A program made the position numbers and the translations under genes. The notes below the pieces were generated by a model. The model had not been told where the DNA came from and made no database searches. It saw only the letters and a list, made by a program, of their open reading frames with translations. Below, in pieces: positions 47,690 through 59,321 of a stretch of 64,000 nt of DNA (position 1 is its first letter; each line of letters opens with the position of its first letter). The stretch covers positions 2,480,001 to 2,544,000 of the forward strand of contig JAHLEZ010000007.1 of assembly GCA_020726505.1 (NCBI GenBank), given 5' to 3'. This DNA comes from Leptodontidium sp. MPI-SDFR-AT-0119 (taxonomy: Eukaryota; Ascomycota; Leotiomycetes; Helotiales; Leptodontidiaceae).

Positions 47690-49132
47690 CTAGAACCTTG
47701 CCAACTGAGCCTTCGCCCTCGACGCGTCTTTCTCGGGGAGCTGACCGATGAGTTCCTCCAGCTTTGCGCAGATGCCCTCAGCCTGCGCCGTGACGGCCTG
47801 ATAGAAGGCTGCAGCCTGTGCAGGGTCTTCGGGTGCTTGTGGCAGAAAAATTCCGAACCAATCCAGACGGGATTGAGCCAGCCAGGCCACCGTTTGCGGC
47901 TCCGCGTTCCAGCAGAGACCGTTCTTATAAGTCTGGAAGTTGATGATCAGGTAGTCCATGGTTTCATTGGGATGTGGAATGACGCGGCAAAGCCTGTTCT
48001 TCTTGACCTCGTCGTTGCCGTATGTGGCCTCGACGTGGGCGATAAAGGCAGCGCTGAAGACTTGCTGACACTGCCGTACGGACTGGAGAGTGATTTGGTT
48101 TCCTAAGAAGACTGGCACAGGATCGGTCTTTGCTAGACCATCAGCGGTACAGTCGATGTACAGCGAGTCCGGGACAGGTTTGTACGTGCCACGCTCCAGA
48201 GTGACTTCGTCGGCAGTCAAACGGACAACTCGACCTTGGCGGATAATCTTCGTGATCTTTCGGATCTGCTCGAGCTCTGCCATGGAGACAGTGGCGCAAC
48301 GGAACATGGTTGGCCAAACCTGCTCATCCAGTCTCATGAGCTGCTGAAAAGATTGCAGCCGCAGGAATAGATCTTCTGGAGATGTTGCGGCCATTACTGA
48401 TTCATTGAATGCCGCTATGCTGGCAGCAGTACTTTCGGCAAACTCTGGGCCAGGTTGCAAGGCTCCGCGTTCTATGTACCACGAATCGCGAGGCATGATC
48501 CACGATATATGTACAGGGTCGACTCCGTTTGCCAAAAGCCACAAACAGGTGTCAATACCCGTCTTCCCAGCACCAACCACGGTGTAACCGCCATATGGTC
48601 GAGAGATCTTTGGCAAGTCGTTAGGTATAACGAGATTCACACCCTCCGCAACTTGGTACCTAGGCGGTCTCATAGATGGAACCTCAACTTTCATATAGGT
48701 TGCATCGACGATCTGAGTCTTTTCTCCAACCCTATAAATCTTATTCGTGACGATAGAACGGAATTCGCCCTTACCCAAGTACTCATGCTTCGGGTGATAG
48801 CTGACTCGACCAGAAGGGAGGAAGGTCCTGTTCATGACTTTACTGTAGTATGCCAAGACTTCGTCGCCAGTTGCGAGCTCAAACAGGCCTTTGTTCCAGC
48901 CAGTTTGATCGATGGTGTTCTCGCCAAGTTCCTGGGAGTTGACCCCATAGAAATTAGAAGGCTGGTGCAGGCGAACAAACGGGTACGCGACCGACCAATG
49001 GCCGCCCGGTTGAGCATAACGGTCAACAATGGCCACTGTGGCCTTGGTGTCGGTGAGCAATGTGTCTGTGAATGCCATCCCCATTGCACCAGCGCCAATC
49101 ACCAAGTAATCGACCGTGATCGTCTCAGCCAT
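47690..49132 (-). CDS. FAD/NAD(P)-dependent oxidoreductase
   Basis: A single exon on the minus strand encodes 480 aa from the ATG at 49132, which lies just before the FAD-binding motif; the frame is open further upstream but that part is hydrophobic, lacks similarity and is likely 5' UTR. Residues 9-20 are YLVIGAGAMGMA, followed by the aspartate-ended strand VAIVDRYAQPGGHW. A second Rossmann motif (YTVVGAGKTGIDTCLW) lies near residue 190. This two-Rossmann layout is that of flavoprotein monooxygenases and pyridine-nucleotide oxidoreductases, but the BVMO fingerprint is absent. Uncharacterised relatives occur in fungi and bacteria; the substrate is unknown. The neighbourhood suggests a tailoring or catabolic oxidation. 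Confidence 0.8.
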   Translation of the reverse strand: MAETITVDYLVIGAGAMGMAFTDTLLTDTKATVAIVDRYAQPGGHWSVAYPFVRLHQPSNFYGVNSQELGENTIDQTGWNKGLFELATGDEVLAYYSKVMNRTFLPSGRVSYHPKHEYLGKGEFRSIVTNKIYRVGEKTQIVDATYMKVEVPSMRPPRYQVAEGVNLVIPNDLPKISRPYGGYTVVGAGKTGIDTCLWLLANGVDPVHISWIMPRDSWYIERGALQPGPEFAESTAASIAAFNESVMAATSPEDLFLRLQSFQQLMRLDEQVWPTMFRCATVSMAELEQIRKITKIIRQGRVVRLTADEVTLERGTYKPVPDSLYIDCTADGLAKTDPVPVFLGNQITLQSVRQCQQVFSAAFIAHVEATYGNDEVKKNRLCRVIPHPNETMDYLIINFQTYKNGLCWNAEPQTVAWLAQSRLDWFGIFLPQAPEDPAQAAAFYQAVTAQAEGICAKLEELIGQLPEKDASRAKAQLARF

Positions 49133-50256
49133 GGTGAAGTTGAGTTTTGAGATTTTTTCTTTCTTGAAGTGGAATGCAGAGTGTAGCGTATAGATTAGAG
49201 TAAAGTAGGTAATCAACTTGACAAGATAATGAATGATCAAAGCGTTCAGACTTGGAAGGCAGGCAGAAAAGATGACAGACAAAGCAGGCACGTCGTGGAT
49301 TTTTGTGGTCGTAAGGGCTCCACTGGCTCGGAGACACCATTCCATCGATGCAGGGAACGCTCATAGATAGCTTCGCTGGCCTGTCTTCCCTGACAAGGAA
49401 GCTGTGGGGAATAGCCGAAGGCGGGGGTGGCGTTTACCCCTCAAACAATCAGCTGATTATATAATTTCTTATCTGAAAGTAACTATATTGCTAGGATTAT
49501 AGCATGTGGTCATCAGGGAAGCAAATATGTTAATTAATTTATTCCATAAAGGTCTATAACAAAGTTTATCTATAAAGTTATTTGTACGCTAGGTTCTTCG
49601 CTGGTGGAGCGACGCGGCCTCCGTCAAGCAGAACCTGGATAGCCGAGGTAAACACCATGTGACACGTCTTCAATGAGAACCACTTTCCAGCACTTTGACT
49701 GGCGGCAGAATTTCTGGCCATGCCTACGACGCCAGAATAAACTCACCGAATAGCACACTAAAGAACTTTCGCTCCTTGTCTGAAGACTTTTGCATACAAC
49801 TGGAGCTGCTAAGAAGGGATACCTTTTAGAAAGGTAGATGTAGCGAGCTGAGATTGTGATGGCTCTTCCCACAACCGATGAGCGGCTTCAGGTTTGTAAT
49901 AGCACAGACTCATCCACGGCTTCTAGACCTTGGGTTCAAGAAATTGTAGATCCAAAGAGTCTTAGAGAGGCACCGGCTTTCCTGGAGGGCTCGAGGAACC
50001 CTGCCATTAACGTCTACCTCGCTCATTTCAATGCTAGTTCTGCCATCTAACCAAACCATGTCAAAATCGTTCCGGAAATAAAGAAGTTCTCTTTTGTAGT
50101 TGTCAAGATATCACATTTGCCTTCCTCTTTGGCTTATCTTCATACCGTTCATGGTAAATGCAAGAATCTATCACAATTTGTAACACACTTTGATCTCCCG
50201 CAAAAAAGTCTAGATGTTCTGCAGCGCTACCTATCTCTTCAACAAGAGAATCTCAT
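49133..50256. other. No supported gene
   Basis: Holds the promoter of the FAD enzyme. AT-rich stretch at 49450-49600. Short frames at 49620-50050 on both strands show no domain. Confidence 0.3.
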
Positions 50257-51910
50257 CTAACCACCTTCCGTACAGTGATGCAGCCAAAGCCACGCTCCAT
50301 ACCAGCCAAGAGACGATGAAGTGAACATGCTGGAAGCCCACGACTGCGTTCCTTCTTTCACTCTTGGCCAGCTGACTCGGCATTTGGCGCGAAGCTTTGC
50401 AGCAAAAGGTCCGTGCAGCTCATAGTCGTTCCAGTCGAGCATCCTGACTTGCTCTTGGTAGTGAACCACGTTTCCAGACCAATTTGTTGTGATGAGACCG
50501 TCGGCTGATTAAGACCACGAGCTGCACTGGCCGCTGGCCAGGGTGCTCTAGCTGAGGCTGGCCTGTAATTTGGAATTCCACGCATCGAATACAGATGCGC
50601 TTGGTGAGATCCGGAGGTATTCGCCAGGAACATCCATGGAGTTGGCGCAGACGGCGTTGATCAGACGGTTGATATAAACAGACTGATCTTCGATCATGAG
50701 AATGATGGAGTTGTGGCCCAGGCTGGTATGATGGCGACGTTGGGAATTCCAGGTACTGTCATGCCCTTGTAGGCAGATGCCCCCTCAGCCCAACTCCTGG
50801 AAAGAGGCTCCTGGCCAATGACTTTGATGTCCATCGGAGCGAGGAATTGTGTTGCCTGGAATCCAGTTACGCATACAATGACATCAAAACCCTGTTCTTT
50901 TGCACTGTCCTGTCCTTGGATTGAATTCCAGCTAGCAGACAGCGAATGCCTTTGGGCGTCACATCCACTATCTCTCCTGTTTCGAGCGTCACATTTGGTT
51001 GACTAAGTGCAGGGTAGCAATCGGCGCTGATGAGAATGCTTTTGCAGCCAGGTGGGTAGTTTGGTGTCAGTCTTTTGCGCAGCTCTGCTCTGGCATCACC
51101 CGGTAGCTGTTTGTTGAGCATCTCAGTAGTAAGCTTCTTCACGCCCTTGTATACTTCGCTACCTGTGTCTACCAAGACTTCCAATAAGCCTCCCGTATAT
51201 CCATGAGACTCGCACGATACTGGTGTCGCACATACGGCAAGTAAAGATAGATCCCAATCTTTGCGAGCTTGGGTATGATTTGAACCGCGGTCTCGCCTAG
51301 ATTTCTTGTCAGTATTATATTCTCGATGGGAGTTTGCACAGCCAGGGCGGGCGTAGATGACTACTTACCATTTCCACTTATGGCAACATGCTTACCACGC
51401 AGGTCGCGTGACTTGCCCCAGCGAGCCGAATGCATCACTTTCCCCTCAAAACTATCAAGTCCTGATATGTTCGGGTATCGTGGCAGGTTGAGTTGACCAA
51501 CTGCAGAAACGACAAATCGCGAGTGAATGCTCTGTGGCCTGCCCGATCCTTGGCGCGTTGTTATGGTCCAGATGCCAGACGCAGGATCGAGAGCACATCC
51601 CTTGACGACTGTGTCGAAATGGATATTGCGCTCCACATCGTACTTGCGAGCCACATAGGCCAGGTATCATTGGATTTCAGGTTGTGGAGAATACTCTCGC
51701 GACCAGCTTGAATTTGGACATAAGGACAGCGATAAAAATGGGACCACACATCGCAGCAGCACCCTGGATACTCGTTATCGCTCCATGTTCCCCCTACACG
51801 GCCCCCCTTTTCCAGAACCACAAAACTCCTGCCATTACCGAGTCGGAGCGAATCAATGGCCACGGTCAGGCCCGAGACGCATGCGCCGATATCACCAGAT
51901 CAACTTCAGG
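50257..51910 (-). pseudogene. Second Baeyer-Villiger monooxygenase, multiply disrupted
   Basis: The minus strand carries almost a whole BVMO in several frames. In order: DLVI, then shifted GACVSGLTVAIDSLRLG, GRVGGTWSDNEYPGCCCDVW, then YVARKYDVERNIHFDTVVKG, the fingerprint FEGKVMHSARW, an intron at about 51370-51300, a shifted ETAVQIIPKLAKIGIYLYLP, a TAG, LTPNYPPGCKSILISADCYP, VIVCVTGFQATQFLAPMDI, VTVPG-like MTVPGIPN, then shifted HNSIILMIEDQSVYINRLIN and a C-terminal NWSGNVVHYQEQVRMLDWND. At least four frame changes and two stops are needed to read it. It differs clearly from the intact BVMO at 39.7-41.2 kb (longer C-terminus), so it is not a recent copy. It converges on nothing and is divergent from the alcohol dehydrogenase. 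Confidence 0.85.
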
Positions 51911-52339
51911 ACGGGTTTCGGAGACCGTAGTTGCTGTCGTCTTGGATCGTGAAAGTCGTAATAACACCAGGATTTCCTGATTCTTGTACTGCTACAGAGG
52001 TGCTTCTGCGTTTCCTTACTAGAGAAACCTATCAACGTCATGCCTTGCCATATGAATGCGGCTCACCTCTCGGATCTCGCTTCTCGGTCCTCCTCCACAA
52101 CATTGCAGTGCGCATGGCCTGCTCCTGCGGCACAACCCCACGGGCACGACCGGTACCCTCGACTGCACCACCTCCCCGCCTAGTGCTCTGCCTGTACCTC
52201 GGTAGTCACCTAGAAAGAGTTCCGTTCTTATCCCTATAAATTGATTCCTAACCGTCTTCCTGATATTAGTTCTTAACCTTCTTCCGTTTCATTGAGTGTT
52301 TAGTAAATCAATCAAGACGGCCGATCTCGACTTACACAA
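51911..52339. promoter_or_regulatory. Divergent promoter of broken BVMO and alcohol dehydrogenase
   Basis: About 430 bp separate the opposed 5' ends. No domain-bearing frame. Such head-to-head layout often means shared control in fungal clusters; inference only. Confidence 0.35.
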
Positions 52340-53680
52340 ATGAGGGCGCTTCAATTCTTTGGGAAAGAGGACGTTCGACTGAGGACCGTCGACATACCTG
52401 CGATTTCCCCTGAGCAAGTCCGAGTTCGGCCAGCTTTCGTAGGAATATGTGGAACAGGTCATTCCTTCCTTCCTCTATCGCCCTCTGAAAATTGACCATG
52501 AAACAAACGGGGCACCGACTGATCGTATACTTGCAGATGTTCATGAATATGCCAGGGGTGCGACTCTGATTCCCCAGGAAGCACATGCCCTCACCAACCG
52601 ATCGATCCCAATCACCCTTGGTCACGAAATCAGCGGCGTGGTTGATGGGGTTGGGCAGGGCGTCAAAGACATCCAAGTTGGTGACCATGTTGCCATTCTA
52701 CCCATTATTTCAGACGATACGTGCTACGCCTGTCGGCAAGGTCATCCAAACTGCTGCGACAAACAAGGCCTTTACGGACTTAGTGGGTCACTCTTTCTCC
52801 GTGTTCTAGTCCATGTACTAGCCCGGTACTAACAATGCCATTCTTGAAGGCACCGACGGAGGTCTTGCCGATTATATGGTTGTTTCCGCCAGCAATGCGA
52901 GAAAGTTGCCGCCAGGCATTACACTTGATATCGCAGGTACGTAACGTGCCACCGCAGGGCCATTTCAGAGGCGAGGCGAAAAAGGAAAACCATTCTGAAA
53001 AGCTACTACAGCACTAGTCGAGCCGCTGTCTGTTGGTTGGCACGCTGTACAGTGCTGTGTCACGAGCGAGACCACTTCGGCCTTGGTCATGGGAGCAGGG
53101 CCCATAGGTCTCTGTGTCATGCAGGCACTGAAAGCACGTAACATCTCCACAATCATTGCCGTCGACACCAACCTAGCCCGTAAGGATGTCGCTACCTTAG
53201 CAGGCGCACATCACTTCATCAATCCTCTGACAGAAGACGTCCCATCTTTTGCTGCCCGAATCTGCCAGGACAGCAGCGGTGTTCATGTTGCCTTCGACAC
53301 GGCAGGCAAGCAGGCAACTCTCGACCAATGTGTAGCTGCCCTTTGCGCGAGAGGTACAGTGGTTAATATCGCCATTTGGGGTGGGCCTGCGACAATTCTA
53401 CCGAACGCCTTTCTGCTTAAGGAGAAGCGATATTTGGGCACAGCAGTCTACACAAGAGAAGATTTTGATGCTGTCATCCAAGCTATTGCGTCAGGTGAGC
53501 AGCCCTTGCTATGCTTTCGTGAAGGTTAAAATTAACATAGCACCTCCAGGTATCATTGATCCGGGATTTATGATTACATCTAGGATTCCCCTAGCGGATG
53601 TGGTGTCTCGTGGCATACTAAAACTGCTACACGATCCTGGTTCAGACTTGAAGATCTTGGTCGATCTAGGAATTCTTTGA
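52340..53680 (+). CDS. Zinc-dependent medium-chain alcohol dehydrogenase, (R,R)-butanediol dehydrogenase-like
   Basis: Five exons (52340-52457, 52537-52782, 52850-52936, 53012-53494, 53550-53680) join in frame to 354 aa. The catalytic zinc site is visible: GICGTDVHEY (Cys 37) and TLGHEISGVV (His-Glu). The structural zinc loop is TCYACRQGHPNCC and the NAD(P) Rossmann motif VMGAGPIGLCVM. The opening (MRALQFFGKEDVRL) and the IPQEAHALT insert resemble butanediol/sorbitol-type dehydrogenases. It reversibly oxidises secondary alcohols or diols to ketones in the cytosol. Beside BVMO genes it could supply their ketone substrates. The exon 2 donor is taken as A|GTGGGT because the next GT would shift the frame. 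Confidence 0.92.
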
Positions 53681-54096
53681 TAGCTATAGATTCCCGGAGA
53701 ATTGATAGATAAATGAGAAATATGAAAAAAAGAAGGAAAAAAAAGGATTTCAACATAATGCGGCATCGAAATGCGACGAAAGGAAGTATAAATACAACAT
53801 AATCCCCTGAAAGAAGATCGAGCCACGCAGTCCTTTTAGAATCTCGAAACCTTAGTTTTTCCCGATAAAAATCGCTATAACAAAGCACATTTGTCTCTCT
53901 ATTTGAGTATCAGTGTAAAAATTTAAAGTGCATGTGATTAATTATTGAAAAAGAAGACGAAAGGTAAGAACAGCCACACCAGTAGAAACAATTAGAACTT
54001 TGACATGCTCACATGAAATTCCTTATAATTCAATTGTCTCATTTTCATCCATGCAATCGTGTCAATCATTACAGCTAGCTACCTTTTAATGAAAAG
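53681..54096. other. Convergent 3' intergenic region
   Basis: Lies between converging dehydrogenase and epoxide hydrolase genes; A-rich run at 53720-53745. No gene. Confidence 0.35.
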
Positions 54097-54718
54097 TCAC
54101 TTCCAAACCGCCGCTACAAACTCCTCCACGTCTTGAAACAAGTCTTGCGGTCTTTCTAAAGCGGCAAAGTGCCCGCCGGCCTCATGCTGCTTGTGCCAGA
54201 CGAGATTACCAGTCGTCTTGACCCAGATTTTAGGAATCGGCGCAATCTCCTTCGGGAACCACGAGTAGCCCATCGGCTTCTCAACATAATACTTCAACGG
54301 CATGGACTCTGGGCTCGGACCGAAGAACTGGCGATACGGATATATAGATCGGGGAAATGTCTCTGTGTACCAGTAGAAGGAGACGCTGTCTAGAATCTTA
54401 TCTAAGCTGAGAGGCTCATCTACCCAGTCCAAAAACTTCTCAGCGATCCTTTATTATGCGAAATTAGCTGTAATTTCTTATGAGAGGTGCACTCTAACTC
54501 CTACCATATAAGGAGTGCTAGGGGTGATGTGGAAAGAAGCAAACCGATCGTCGCAGGTCGTTGCCCGTGTTCTCGGGCATATGCGTCTCCCTGGGCGCCG
54601 AAAGCACCTGCTCTTTCCAAGCCTTTCAGCTCAGCTTCATTGATGTCCGCAGGATCGACTCCTTCCGGAGGCATCATCAAAGCAAAGTTAACTGTGTTGC
54701 GACCTAGTGTCAGTAGCT

Positions 54719-54758
<40 letters not shown>

Positions 54759-55493
54759 AAAAGGAGATGGTATTAACTTGCTGTGAGCGGCCTTGCAAGC
54801 TTTATGACGAGCTGCAAGGATGCGTGCTACAAAACTTCCTATATCACCTCCTTGAGCTATGTAGCCAGTTTCGAACCCAAGACCCACGAGAAGCTTGTCA
54901 ATGATGTATGCCGTTGACTCCAAAGTCCACTCCCTTTGAAGTGATGGTCCAGAGGAGAAGCCGTAACCAGGCAGAGAAGGGACGATGAAGGTGTAGGGGA
55001 GCCCTTCGGGTTTGTACTTTGATTGGGCGAGCTCAAGAAAGCTCAAGAACTCGAGGGGGCTTCCTGGCCATCCGTGAAGGAGAACAACAGGTACTGCACC
55101 TTTCTTCTTGGACCTAAGAGCAAGGAAATGTATATCGTACCCAACTCCGTCTTCGCCTTGAACAGTGGCCTTGAAATTGTCGAACGAGTTGATGCGGGCT
55201 TCAGTTTTACGCCTACGGGGCGAAGAATCAGATCATGAGACACACAAGCACAACTACAAAGATGACATAGTTGAAGGATAATACCAATCATATTTCGAAA
55301 GCCAGTACTCTCGTGTGTTCTCGGTCCAGTCTCGCGACAACCCAACACCGGGCCCTGCGCTGGTTGTATTTTCAAATGTCGCTGGGCCGAGTTTGGAGAG
55401 CTGTAGCAACTGCTTGAATTCGGTGATCGCCTCTTCCGCAACATGAACCTCGAAAGGGCGAGATTCCAAAGCGCCTGGGAAGGAAGAAGCCAT
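54097..55493 (-). CDS. Epoxide hydrolase (alpha/beta-hydrolase with EHN domain)
   Basis: Four exons on the minus strand (55493-55285, 55212-54782, 54703-54505, 54448-54097) join in frame to 396 aa. The N-terminal EHN-type lid (about 1-110) precedes an alpha/beta-hydrolase core: oxyanion motif VLLHGWPGSPLEF, nucleophile elbow QGGDIGSFVAR with the catalytic Asp, PSLPGYGFS, and the C-terminal catalytic His in AGGHFAALERP. It opens epoxides to vicinal diols. The second intron begins with GC (A|GCAAGT) instead of GT and contains a homopolymer of about 37 bases (T-run at 54721-54757 on plus). With the dehydrogenase and BVMO it would form an epoxide to diol to ketone to lactone series. Confidence 0.9.
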
Positions 55494-57514
55494 GTTTTGC
55501 TGGTCTGGTTTTGGCGAATGAATAACAATAATATCTACCTAGGAATCAGACATCAGTCAGCTGTGATGTAAACGATAAGGCACCAGTACTGTAAACAACC
55601 GAGTTTGTGAAAGTTTACGCACCTCGCTAGCTGCCGATGAAAGAAGGAAGCTTGCGTGCCGATGAGTAGCTAATGCACAGCACTTCAACACGCAGCTACT
55701 TGTATGTACCCTGAATAAGTGCGGGGCGGTGGGGAATCGCCGTCGTACCTTGACAAGTGACCAGCCGGCTCGGCTCGGCTCGGCTCCCCACGCGGCCTTT
55801 CCTGTCCCCGCGACTCAAGCGTCCCTAATCCCTCTCCAACCTGCATCGGGACAATTTGCTTCCCGATGTTAGTAATCAAGCTGCCTCAGTAGGGTGTTGG
55901 AACCGAGACCCGGGGAACCGAGACCTAGGGATTATGCCGACCCCGCCTCTTGTTGACAGAACAGTCACGGTCAGATCACCAATCAATCTGGTAAATTGGT
56001 AGCGGAAGAGTTTCTGTTCTAAGACTGTAACTACGGGTGCTTATATGCATCTACATGCAATAGGCAGAAGTAGGCAACAAAGGAAACAGATGAGTCAATC
56101 ATCATGTGATAGAGTCCCTTGACACATGGCAAGAGTGTAACAGAGAGGTTAAAACAATTTACGGTATTCTAACACCTCTGGCTCTAGATATCTTTGAACC
56201 TTCTAGCTAAGTACTCTGACATCTTGATTCTTTTGCACTGCTCTTCGGCATCATTTCCCCGTCCTGCTAGTCCTGATTTACCATACCTCCAAACAACCTG
56301 ACCCTTTCGCCCAAAAACACGCCCCACCACAAACGGAGCGTGTTTCTTTGTTACCATATATTCGAAGACTGATAGTTACGGGTTGCGGTACGCCAGGCAT
56401 ACTACATGGTTTCTTTGGGGATGACTGGCAGTCTGGAATTTCACCACTGCACGAGGTTGAGCGGATTGAATTTTATGTTTGCAGCGCAGAGCACGAATTG
56501 GTTGGGGGTCAAATAAGCCTGTGATCTGGGTCCAAACAACCTGGTACTTTACCTGAGCCCACCGAAAGACGCGAGCGAGAAGGTCATTCAGATGGCAGAG
56601 AGTATGTGGTGTGAGTGGCTGGCTACGCATGACTGGGTGCTGGGCCCCAGGGCATCTGAGAATGTCGGATCTCCTAAGGCGAGAGAGGAGGCAGAAGACT
56701 GAGCTATACCACTAGCTCAAGATTTAATAGTATGGGTGGGAAGGGGCATCAGGAATGCGATGTGATAAGAAGAAAAGATGGGAGGAGCAGGTGGAGGAAT
56801 GATTTTGATAATGAAAAGAGTTCTGGCTGGATAGTTTCTCCTCTCGAGACAAAGTTTGGAACATTCTTTGCCCGTCATGGCTCGTTATCCGTTTGCGTAC
56901 AGATCTTAAACATCACGACAAAGCACGTTTCTTGTTGCGCCGATGGCGACAATGGTGGTATAGGAACCATTGGCAAATCCAATTTAGGCATTAACTGTCT
57001 GGTTGAGCCAATGCCATGAATGGCTGTGTCTTGGAGAAAGACTTTTCTAATAGCAAGGCAATAACCAGGTCTTTTGCTGGTTCAGTGAAGTTGCTCCGGT
57101 CTCACAACTTGTCGCTGTGGTTGGGCTTTATATTGTGCTCTTGTTGGCGAATCTGATGCCGGGTTTGGGTAGCTTAGAGCTATGACGAGACACATTAGTT
57201 GAATACTTGTATACTTTAAAATAGACTAACCGTTATCTCTCGATATACATCATCTGGTAAACTAAGATTGAGGAGAAGGTTGTGTTTAGTACAGCTAAGA
57301 TTGAGACGGGATTTGGAGGAAGCGGGGTTAGTGGAGAGAGTTGCCTACATGGGAATATCCGAACAACGCATCTGCCCTGGGCCGACTCTCAAATCGTACA
57401 GACAGCTCGACTTTGAATGATGTAATCGCTCCGAAGTCTGGTTGGCAGTGCATTTTCAATCTCCGTGGCTGCATAACCCACCAATATTCTTCGGCACCTA
57501 CAGCTTAGCAATCT
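55494..57514. other. Two-kilobase region without a supported gene
   Basis: Has a GGCTC repeat (about 55768-55786). Short frames at 56376-57019 lack recognisable domains. No RNA gene recognised. Confidence 0.3.
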
Positions 57515-57745
57515 CCAGGTGTACGTAATTATCCGGACACGCAAAAATCGTTATTAGAACGTCTGAATTACAATCATTAAAAAATCACCACTTATAGCTA
57601 TAATTAATATATATATTTACAACTCTATTAACATATTAATAAGTAGTCTTTTTACCCTCACGATCTATACAATCTTGTAGTCTCTTTGGCATCTCGTTAG
57701 CCCACTTATTGGTTGTCTCAGCCATCACAACCTTGTTTCCAAGCC
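57515..57745 (-). mobile_element. Tc1/mariner transposase 3' end fragment
   Basis: The minus strand at 57740-57640 reads NKWANEMPKRLQDCIDREGK and KKTTY then stop, which resembles the last residues of Tc1/mariner transposases. Beyond the stop the sequence runs through AT-rich DNA to TACGTAATTATCCGGACA (57522-57539), which looks like a Tc1-type terminal repeat. The rest of the element is absent. Confidence 0.55.
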
Positions 57746-58088
57746 TGCAAATCACCTAATCGGGAAGCCAGTCCGAGTGCAATACCCACTATTCGACTTG
57801 ATCTCTGATGCATGAAAGCTATGTCTTCCAGCAACAGCTTCCGCTTCTTGCGGGCCCGTCGTTTCAATGACAAATTGAGCGTGGCTGTACGGGAAGCAGA
57901 TATCTGCGAGTGGTTTACATGTTTGATCTGTTCTACAGGTTGGAATGACCACTAAACGTCGCTCCCATAACAAGGGAATTTAAGTCTCACAACTCGCGTA
58001 GCACAATACCATACGTACTGAACATGGAGAGATCATATTTGCATTTTCAAGAGTAACATAAGCATTAAAAGCTCGAGATATAGCCAGT
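57746..58088. other. Spacer
   Basis: No gene recognised; 3' region of the NmrA-like gene. Confidence 0.3.
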
Positions 58089-59321
58089 CTAGCGACGTCC
58101 GGCATAGATACGCCCGATGTTTCCATCTAGAAGGCTTTTGACATAGTCTTCGAGACTAGTACCCTTGATATCTGGATACATATCATTGGCAACCAGATAG
58201 CCTAAGTCCCTTGCCTTTGCCGGTGTGTTATCGCCACGGATCCAGAGGGAATAGTTATACGCCATCATTGCAAACGACGCCAGAGCAGTCTCGTCTCCAT
58301 CGTTCGAGCGCTTCTTGGCAGAGTCGATCTTGAGCTTCAAGTCCTCTTGAGTTTCCTGCATACTCGATCAGCCAAGGAATATGCCCGTTCAATCTTGGGA
58401 GATGAGCTTCTTGAGCATGAAAGAAGAAGTATGAGGCGTGAACGACTCGATGGTGTTAATTCTTACATGTTGTCTGGGTATAGTCTCGCCAGAAAGACGC
58501 TCCACGAGATCAAACAGCTTATTCTGTGTCCAAATCTCATTATACAGAAAAACTGATCTGTTGAGTGTCTGAGGATCTGCAATGATGCGTGCTACATATC
58601 TTCCGATATCTCTCTTGTCTGTCATTGCGCACTCGACATTTCCTGAACCTGTAATAGTTGTGATTGGAAAGAAGAGCAAGTGATCAAGCTTGCCGGACGG
58701 CACCGCAGGAAGGGACATCTGATACCACCAACCAACATCGATGAGCGTATAAGGTAGGCTCAGGTTCCTTATATGATCAATCATATCTTCTTTCTGCGAA
58801 TGAGCTCCCATTAGCAGGCACCAAACATAAAAGTACCAACGAGGTACTTACCAGATCTCGGATTGGAACCACGCCCCGAGGAGGACAAACTGGTCCGAAA
58901 AGACTCGGAATAAAACGTTTGACACCGGCGTGTTGGGCTGCAGTTGCCAGATTGTTCATAGGTCCTGGATCAAGACCCTCGAGAGTTACAGCGCAGACAA
59001 CAATGTCGCACCCCTTCAAGGTAGACACCAGATGATCGTTCACGGTACCGAGGTCTGCCACTATGACGCTTGCCCCTCGCTTCTTGAAGTTTTCATACTC
59101 GGGTTTGTTGGCAGATGCTGGACGGGCTAGTGCTGTCAAATGCTAGTTATGATACAATGTTAGTTTACCCACTCTTTACAAGATACTTCGGGTATTCGAG
59201 TTAAAGATGAACAGATAGTACATACGAATGTGTCTGACAGGTCGAGGATTGCATTTGCTATCTCAGCACCAGTCTCGCCTGTGGCTCCTGATAGGGTAAC
59301 TCGCAGCCTCTCTCTTGCCAT
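58089..59321 (-). CDS. NmrA-like / isoflavone-reductase-like NAD(P)-binding protein
   Basis: Four exons on the minus strand (59321-59226, 59142-58852, 58793-58467, 58355-58089) join in frame to 326 aa. The start carries the atypical SDR motif LSGATGETGAEIANAI (GxxGxxG), followed by LARPAS for the cofactor phosphate, VIVADLG and VVCAVTLEG; VKRFIPSLFGP and YTLIDVGWWYQ are typical of NmrA-like and isoflavone-reductase-like proteins. Members are NAD(P)H-dependent reductases of phenylpropanoid-type substrates or redox-sensing regulators. It is divergent from the Zn2Cys6 gene at 60085, with an unusual inverted repeat between them, which suggests common control. Confidence 0.88.
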
